Shown here: one piece after another, positions 58,861-64,000 of the stretch
Layout of the letters: every line of letters begins with the position of its first letter
How positions within the stretch are numbered: position 1 is the first letter of the stretch
Origin: Streptomyces lincolnensis
Lineage (GTDB): Bacteria; Actinomycetota; Actinomycetes; Streptomycetales; Streptomycetaceae
Assembly: GCF_021173675.1 (NCBI RefSeq)
Contig: NZ_JAIHON010000002.1
Location: 248,001 to 312,000 of the forward strand
DNA: 64,000 bases
Direction of reading: 5' to 3'
The notes under the pieces: model-generated
The model's input: the letters and a program-made list of their open reading frames with translations, nothing else
What the model was told of the DNA's origin: nothing
The model's database searches: none
Program-made: the position numbers and the translations under genes

Positions 58861-59000
58861 CCTCTCGCTCTTCTGACAGAGCACGGCCCAGGGATCCTGG
58901 TCTCCGAGGGAGTCTTCCGTGAGCAAGCGAATGCGATAGGGCGCCGAGCCCCACCTCCGCACACCCCTGGCACCTTTCTCTTTTTCACGGGAGTTCCCCC

Positions 59001-60380
59001 ATGTCTGTCGCCACTGCTGTCTCCAGCGCTGTCTCCGACCACGCCATTTGTGCCCCGCTGCCCGTTCTGGGCAGGGATGTCACCGTCCCGCTCGTCACGG
59101 GCGGCGAGGTGACTTACGCCGCCCTCGACTACGCGGCCAGCGCGCCGGCGCTCCAGCGTGTCTGGGACGACGTGGCGGCGTACGCGCCCTACTACGGCAG
59201 CGTGCACCGGGGGGCCGGTTACCTCTCGCAGCTGTCCACCGAGCTCTTCGAGAACGCCCGCAGGACGGTCGCCGAGTTCCTCGACTGCCGTACGGACGAC
59301 CAGCTGGTCTTCACCCGGTCGACCACCGACTCGCTGAACCTGCTGGCCGCCGCGCTGCCCGCCGACTGCCAGGTCTTCGTCTTCGAGACCGAGCACCACG
59401 CCTCGCTGCTGCCCTGGCGGGACGCCCACGTCACCTACCTGGACGCCCCGCGCACCCCGGACCAGGCCGTCGAGACCCTGGAGCGGGCCCTCGCCGCCCG
59501 CGACCCCCGTGGCCCGGCCCTCGTCTGCGTCACCGGTGCCTCGAACGTCACCGGCGAGCTGTGGCCGGTGCGCGAGCTGGCCGCCGCCGCGCACGCGCAC
59601 GGAGCCCGGATCGTCCTGGACGCCGCCCAGCTGGCCCCGCACCACCCGGTCTCGGTCCAGGAGCTCGACGTCGACTGGGTCGCCTTCTCCGGGCACAAGC
59701 TGTACGCGCCCTTCGGCTCCGGCGTCCTGGCCGGCCGCGCCGACTGGCTGCGGGCCGCCGACCCCTACCTCGCGGGCGGCGGCGCCAGCCGCAAGGTCAC
59801 GCGGCGCGCCGACGGGGGAGTGGACGTGGAGTGGCACGACAGCGCCGCCCGCCACGAGGCCGGGTCCCCGAACGTCATCGGCGCCTACTCCATCGCCTCC
59901 GCCTGCAAGGCGCTCACCGAGGCCGGCTTCGACACGCTCGTCGCCCGCGAGCGGTACCTGATCAACAAGGTCCGCGAGGGCCTGGCGGGGGTCCCCGAGG
60001 TGCGGATCCTCTCCCTGTTCGGCGACGACGCCCCGCGCGTCGGCGTGCTCTCCTTCGTCGTCGACGGCTGGAACAGCTCCCACTTCGCCGCCGCGCTCTC
60101 CGCCGAGTACGGCATCGGCGTGCGCGACGGCCTCTTCTGCGCCCACCCGCTGGTGCGCACCCTGCTCGGCAGCGACCCGCAGTCCCAGGGCGAGTGCGGA
60201 GCCCCGGAGGCCGCGCCCGGCGAGAAGTCCCTGAACGCGATCCGGGTGAGCTTCGGCGCGGGCACGCCGGACGAGCACGTGGAGCGGTTCGTGACCGCCG
60301 TGACGGAGCTGGTGCGGGACGGCGCCCGCTGGAACTACCGCACCGAGGACGGGCGTTGCGTGCCCGACACCTCCGCGTGA
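59001..60380 (+). CDS. Class V aminotransferase / cysteine-desulfurase-like PLP enzyme under SAM-IV control
   Basis: The 459-residue protein is a fold-type I PLP enzyme: PLP-Lys in AFSGHKLYAPFGSGVL (~res 232), cofactor region FTRSTTDSLNLLAA, and VLDAAQLAPHHPV with the PLP-ring Asp. A possible catalytic Cys lies in RDGLFCAHPLVRTLL. Homology is to SufS/Csd and isopenicillin epimerase-like proteins. Control by SAM points to sulfur or methionine metabolism, for example cysteine desulfuration or a lyase step, but the reaction is not settled. The ATG follows GGGAG. The last 46 bp overlap the convergent glycerate kinase gene. Confidence 0.87.
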   Translation: MSVATAVSSAVSDHAICAPLPVLGRDVTVPLVTGGEVTYAALDYAASAPALQRVWDDVAAYAPYYGSVHRGAGYLSQLSTELFENARRTVAEFLDCRTDDQLVFTRSTTDSLNLLAAALPADCQVFVFETEHHASLLPWRDAHVTYLDAPRTPDQAVETLERALAARDPRGPALVCVTGASNVTGELWPVRELAAAAHAHGARIVLDAAQLAPHHPVSVQELDVDWVAFSGHKLYAPFGSGVLAGRADWLRAADPYLAGGGASRKVTRRADGGVDVEWHDSAARHEAGSPNVIGAYSIASACKALTEAGFDTLVARERYLINKVREGLAGVPEVRILSLFGDDAPRVGVLSFVVDGWNSSHFAAALSAEYGIGVRDGLFCAHPLVRTLLGSDPQSQGECGAPEAAPGEKSLNAIRVSFGAGTPDEHVERFVTAVTELVRDGARWNYRTEDGRCVPDTSA

Positions 60381-61528
60381 ACCGGTAGCCGGGCGCCCAG
60401 CAGGATCATCCTCAGGGCGCGCTCGGAGGCGTCCGTGAGGAGTTCGGAGGCCCGGACGAGGGCCTCCGCCAGAGCCATCGGCGCCGGCAGGATGCCGCTG
60501 TACGCGTCCACGCCGGGCACACTGTGCGCCCCCTCGCCGAGCGTGCCCGCCAGCGCGAGCACCGGACGCCCGTGCAGCTTGGCCCGCCGGGCCACCTCGG
60601 CCGGGACCTTCCCGCGGGGTGTCTGGTGGTCCAGGGCGCCCTCGGCGGTGACCACCAGGTCGGCGCGGGCCAGCCGGGCGTCCAGGTCGAGATGGTCCAG
60701 GAGGACGTCGAAGCGGGGCAGGAGCCGGGCACCGACGGCGGCCAGACCGGCGCCCAGCCCTCCCGAGGCGCCGGTGCCGTCGCCGTACCGCAGGTCGGCG
60801 TGGGTGACGGCGAGGTCGCGGGTGAGGACGTCCGCCCAGTGCTCCAGGCCCGCCGACAACTCCTCCACCTGGGCGGGGGTCGCGCCCTTCTGGGGGCCGA
60901 AGACACGGGCCACCCCGCGTGCCCCGCACAGCACGTTGAACGGGTTGCAGGCGACCAGCAGCTCCACCTCCCGCAGCCGCGGGTCCAGGCCGCGCGCGTC
61001 GACGCGGCTCAGCCGCCTCAACTCCCCGCCCCCGCGCGGAAGTTCGAAGCCGTCCGCGTCCAGCAGTCGCATCCCGAGGGCCTGCAGCGCGCCCGCGCCC
61101 CCGTCGGAGGTCCCCGAGTCCCCGCAGCCGACCAGGATCCGCCGGGCACCGGTGTCCAGCGCGGCACGGATCAGCTCGCCGACGCCGTATGTCGTGGTGG
61201 CGCCGGGGTCGCGCAGCGAGCGGGGGACCAGGGAGAGGCCGGCCACCGCCGCCATCTCCACGACCGCCGTGTCCCCGGAGCCCAGCAGCGCGAAGTGCGT
61301 GCCGATCCGTTCCCCGACCGGACCCGTGGCGGCCAGCGCGACGAGCCGGCCCCCGGTCGCGGCCGCCAGCGCGGCGGCCGTCCCCTCACCCCCGTCCACC
61401 AGCGGAATGAGATCGAGCTGGGCTTCCGGCAGCACCCGCCGCACCCCGTCCCCGATGGCATCGGCGGCGGCCTGCGCGGACAACGACTCCTTGAACCCAC
61501 TGGGGGCGACGACGACTCGGCTGAGCAT
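60335..61528 (-). CDS. Glycerate kinase (GlxK/GK-I family)
   Basis: The 397-residue protein begins RVVVAPSGFKESLSAQAAAD and has LVDGGEGTAAAL, VGCGDSGTSDGGAGALQALG and GGLGAGLAAVGA, all GK-I signatures. It phosphorylates glycerate (2- or 3-phosphoglycerate product) using ATP. The mycobacterial homologue (Rv2205c) is also in this neighbourhood. The ATG has AGGAG. A DASS transporter gene lies 9 bp upstream in the same direction, suggesting uptake and use of a related organic acid as one operon. Confidence 0.95.
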   Translation of the reverse strand: MLSRVVVAPSGFKESLSAQAAADAIGDGVRRVLPEAQLDLIPLVDGGEGTAAALAAATGGRLVALAATGPVGERIGTHFALLGSGDTAVVEMAAVAGLSLVPRSLRDPGATTTYGVGELIRAALDTGARRILVGCGDSGTSDGGAGALQALGMRLLDADGFELPRGGGELRRLSRVDARGLDPRLREVELLVACNPFNVLCGARGVARVFGPQKGATPAQVEELSAGLEHWADVLTRDLAVTHADLRYGDGTGASGGLGAGLAAVGARLLPRFDVLLDHLDLDARLARADLVVTAEGALDHQTPRGKVPAEVARRAKLHGRPVLALAGTLGEGAHSVPGVDAYSGILPAPMALAEALVRASELLTDASERALRMILLGARLPVHAEVSGTQRPSSVR

Positions 61529-61537
61529 GTGGATCTC

Positions 61538-62953
61538 CTAGGGGGTCAGCGGGACGCCGAGCAGTGGCCATACCGCGGTGGCGAAGAAGAGGACGAGCAG
61601 GGCGGTCAGAGGCGCCAGGACGGCGGAGAGGCGGAGCAGGTCGCGGGGCGTGTAGGTGGGCGTACCGGGGAGGTCGGAGAAGAGCGTGACCGGCTTGGCG
61701 GAGGCGGGCAGCGTGTGGCAGAAGCCCGCGGCGGCCGTGGAGGCGAGCGCGGCCGCGACCGGGTTGACGCCGGCACCCACCGCGGCCGCGACGACCAGCG
61801 GGACCAGTACGGAGGAGCGGGCCGAGCGGGACTGGAGTATCAGATGCGCGGCCGTGCTGACCGCGATCACGACCGCGAGGAAGACCAGCGGGGTGACACC
61901 CGCCGGCAGCCCGGACACCAGCCACTTCGCCGCGCCCGAGTCGGCGAGCGCGACCCCCATCGCCATGGTCGCGGCCATGAACAGCAGCAGCGACCACGGC
62001 ACGGTCTTCAGCGCGTCCTTCAGCCCTACGGTGCCCAGCGCGGGCGAGGCCGCCACGACCGCGCCGATCAGCGCGACGACCGCGGGCGGCACCCGGTGCA
62101 GGGGCTCGCTGCACCACAGGACGACGACCGTGCCCAGGAGCAGCGCGCAGCGTGTCTCGGCCTGCGTCCAGGGGCCGGTGACCGGGGTGTCCGTGTGCCG
62201 CTGGATCTCCTCGGCGGTGATGTGCACGGCACCCTCGCGGTCCGCGCGCCGCGTGGTGGTCAGCAGGACGGTCTCGGCGGCCAGGTGGGAGGAGGCCACG
62301 GCCAGCGGCAGCCCCAGCAGCAGCCACTCGGTGAAGCCGATCCGCTCACCGGTCGCCTCCCACAGCACCGACACGGTGATCAGATGCGCGCCCGCTCCGA
62401 TCAGGGTCGCCACCGCCGACAGCAGGATCACGGTCGGGAACAGCAGCGCCAGCATCACGACCAGTCGTCTCCGGTCGGCGAGCGCCTTGGCGAGGGCCAG
62501 GAACACCGGCAGCGCGAGAGCGGCCCGGCCGGAGGTGGCGGGCACCGCGAACGCCGTGACGACCAGTGCGGCCGTCGTCAGGTGCACCAGCTGCCGTACC
62601 GTGCGCGCCCCGCCCACCAGGAACGCCGCCGCCCGTCCCGCGAGCCCGGTCCGGGTCACCGCGGCCGCCAGCACGAAGGCGCAGATCAGCAGCCACACGG
62701 TGGAGTCGCCGAGGGTGCCGAACAGGGTGTCGCTGCTGATCACCCCGGTCACCGTGAGGGCGAGTCCGGCGCCCAGCGCGATGTACGTGTCGTCGATCGG
62801 CGTGGCGATCCACGCGCAGGTGGCCAGGGCGAACACGGCGAGGGTGAACCGGGCGTCGGAGCCCAGACCGGGGAAATTGGCGGGGACCGCGAGCAGCGCG
62901 CACAGGGACAGTGCCACGCACAGGGCCGCCGTCAGTCGGAGGTTCAGGATCAC
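61538..62953 (-). CDS. SLC13/DASS-type anion transporter
   Basis: The 471-residue protein has about 11-12 spans and an internal repeat. Helix-hairpin SNT-like segments are replaced by variants (AVPATSGRAALALPVF and TLIGAGAHLITVSV in the first half, LILQSRSARSSVLVPLV and FCHTLPASAKPVTLF in the second). Family members import dicarboxylates, citrate or sulfate. Pairing with glycerate kinase suggests a small hydroxy-acid or dicarboxylate substrate; this is inferred. GTG start with AGGTGA. The two-component system lies 57 bp upstream in the same direction and may control it. Confidence 0.87.
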   Translation of the reverse strand: MILNLRLTAALCVALSLCALLAVPANFPGLGSDARFTLAVFALATCAWIATPIDDTYIALGAGLALTVTGVISSDTLFGTLGDSTVWLLICAFVLAAAVTRTGLAGRAAAFLVGGARTVRQLVHLTTAALVVTAFAVPATSGRAALALPVFLALAKALADRRRLVVMLALLFPTVILLSAVATLIGAGAHLITVSVLWEATGERIGFTEWLLLGLPLAVASSHLAAETVLLTTTRRADREGAVHITAEEIQRHTDTPVTGPWTQAETRCALLLGTVVVLWCSEPLHRVPPAVVALIGAVVAASPALGTVGLKDALKTVPWSLLLFMAATMAMGVALADSGAAKWLVSGLPAGVTPLVFLAVVIAVSTAAHLILQSRSARSSVLVPLVVAAAVGAGVNPVAAALASTAAAGFCHTLPASAKPVTLFSDLPGTPTYTPRDLLRLSAVLAPLTALLVLFFATAVWPLLGVPLTP

Positions 62954-63010
62954 GTCACCTACGGTTCAGCCCGTCGGTGAGTCCTCAATGAGCCGCAGAT
63001 GAAGGAAACT

Positions 63011-63673
63011 TCACGCGGGCATCCGGTACCCCATCCCGCGGACCGTCTCCAGCCGCTCGGCGCCCAGCTTCTTGCGCAGGGCGCGCACGTACACGTCCAC
63101 GATGTTCGAGCCCGGGTCGAAGTCGTAGCCCCACACGTGGGACAGGATCTGCTCGCGGGAGAGCACCTGGCCGGGGTGGCGCAGGAACAGCTCCAGCAGC
63201 ACGAACTCCCGGGCCGTCAGATCGACCGTCCGCTCCCCGGAGCGGGCCCGGCGGGTGCGCAGGTCCAGGCTGAGCGAGCCGGAGCGCAGCATGGTCACCT
63301 CCGGCGCGCGGGCCGCCGTACGCAGACGCAGGCGTACCCGGGCGAGCAGTTCCTCGAAGCGGAACGGCTTGGTCATCCAGTCGTCGGCGCCGCCCTCCAG
63401 GCCGGCCACCGTGTCGCGGACGGAGTCGCGGGCGGTCAGCACGATCACCGGGACCGTCACCCGGGCCTCGCGCAGCTGCCGCAGCACGGTGAAGCCGTCC
63501 CGGCCGGGCAGCCCGATGTCCAGGACGACCAGGTCGAAGCCGCCGGTCAGGGCGTACTCGTGGCCCGCCTCGCCGTCGCCGACGACGGTGGTGGTGAAGC
63601 CGTTGGCACGCAGGCCCTTCTCCACGAAGGAGGCGATGCGTTCCTCGTCCTCGACGATGAGAATGCGGTTCAC
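63011..63673 (-). CDS. OmpR/PhoB-family response regulator
   Basis: The 220-residue protein has a receiver domain (RILIVEDEERIASFVEKGL, phospho-Asp in DLVVLDIGLPGRDG at ~52, Lys in WMTKPFRFEELLARV) and a C-terminal winged helix (LTAREFVLLELFLRHPGQVL, VDVYVRALRKKLG, TVRGMGYRM). GTG start with AAAGGCGA. The kinase gene precedes it by 25 bp. Confidence 0.95.
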   Translation of the reverse strand: MNRILIVEDEERIASFVEKGLRANGFTTTVVGDGEAGHEYALTGGFDLVVLDIGLPGRDGFTVLRQLREARVTVPVIVLTARDSVRDTVAGLEGGADDWMTKPFRFEELLARVRLRLRTAARAPEVTMLRSGSLSLDLRTRRARSGERTVDLTAREFVLLELFLRHPGQVLSREQILSHVWGYDFDPGSNIVDVYVRALRKKLGAERLETVRGMGYRMPA

Positions 63674-63698
63674 GGGGTCGCCTTTCGGCCGAGCGCTG

Positions 63699-64000
63699 TC
63701 ATGGGGTCGCGTCCTCCACGGTGAGGACGAAGGTGGCGCCGCCGCCCTCGGTGTCGTGCACCCGGACCCGGCCGCCGTGCCCCTCCGCGATCGCCTTCAC
63801 GATGGACAGCCCGAGGCCCGCCCCCGAGCCTCGGGCGCCCCGGCGGGAGGTGCCGCGCCGGAACCGCTCGAAGATCACCTCGGCGTCCTCGGGGCGGACC
63901 CCGGTGCCGGAGTCGGCGACGTACAGCTCGATCCGCGCGCCCTCGGCGCGGGAGCCGATGCGCACGGTCTGGCCGTCGGTCGTGTGCTGCACGGCGTTCT
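63699..64000 (-). CDS. Sensor histidine kinase, C-terminal part (cut by window end)
   Basis: The frame is open to the window edge and encodes the end of a HATPase_c domain: the N-box start NAVQHT, then VADSGTGVRPEDAEVIFERF (G1), GAGLGLSIVKAIAEGHGG (G2) and the final strand TFVLTVEDATP. It is the partner of the PhoB-type regulator downstream. The HisKA and sensor parts are beyond the window. Confidence 0.93.
   Translation of the reverse strand, partial: NAVQHTTDGQTVRIGSRAEGARIELYVADSGTGVRPEDAEVIFERFRRGTSRRGARGSGAGLGLSIVKAIAEGHGGRVRVHDTEGGGATFVLTVEDATP

Noticed and set aside
58666..59000. A small protein gene between trpD and the PLP enzyme
   Set aside because: The stretch is accounted for by the SAM-IV aptamer and its downstream region; short frames there have no conserved features.

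Overview
The window is high-GC actinobacterial chromosome, almost certainly Streptomyces. Signs of this are the strong G/C bias at third codon positions, many GTG starts, GTGA/ATGA stop-start overlaps, TANNNT -10 boxes lying 6-8 nt before start codons (leaderless genes), a SAM-IV riboswitch, and dispersed Streptomyces REP-like repeats. Gene content and neighbourhood (trpD, ctaE, qcrCAB, ctaCDF, adenosine-kinase-like PfkB, erpA, nadA, cobTS, pepA, E2/lpd) resemble the conserved block known from mycobacteria around Rv2192c-Rv2215, so most of this is core chromosome with accessory insertions.

Left part (1-17,256): a partial FAD oxidoreductase, a TIGR01777 epimerase, an acetyltransferase, a CvpA-trypsin (MarP-like) protease diverging from a secreted peptidoglycan amidase, a WYL regulator, and the pyruvate dehydrogenase region (aceE, two-lipoyl E2, lpd). 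An FCD-type GntR regulator, a lipoprotein and a repeat-rich non-coding stretch of about 1 kb split that region. pepA closes the block.

Centre-left (17,257-24,217): the most interesting locus. A secreted deacetylase-like protein is followed by four genes that overlap one another by 4 bp: a PelF-type GT4 glycosyltransferase, a polytopic membrane protein, a spherulin-4/GH135-like protein and a GH114 lipoprotein. The set resembles the fungal galactosaminogalactan cluster (Gtb3/Agd3/Sph3/Ega3) and bacterial Pel loci, and suggests synthesis, deacetylation and trimming of a cationic amino-sugar polymer. The membrane-protein gene appears to carry an in-frame REP-like insertion.

Centre (24,220-41,139): cobS, cobT and a cobU fused to a PhnP-like metallo-beta-lactamase domain (corrinoid salvage), interleaved with membrane proteins and a methyltransferase with a histone-like tail. 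Then come a methyltransferase/DUF3043 pair, the PspA-PspAA envelope-stress pair, a NarL-type two-component system, an RND exporter and a Ser/Thr kinase with a PQQ-like sensor domain.

Right part (41,158-64,000): nadA and erpA, a large acidic membrane protein, the PfkB kinase, a cysteine desulfurase-TusA fusion, and the aerobic respiratory chain. The chain is ctaCDF, then an L,D-transpeptidase and an orphan receiver-like protein, then ctaE-qcrCAB: the aa3 oxidase and cytochrome bcc complex. trpD follows, then a SAM-IV riboswitch controlling a class V PLP enzyme, glycerate kinase, a DASS transporter and the start of a PhoB-type two-component system cut by the window end.

No tRNA, rRNA, CRISPR array, phage or insertion sequence was seen.
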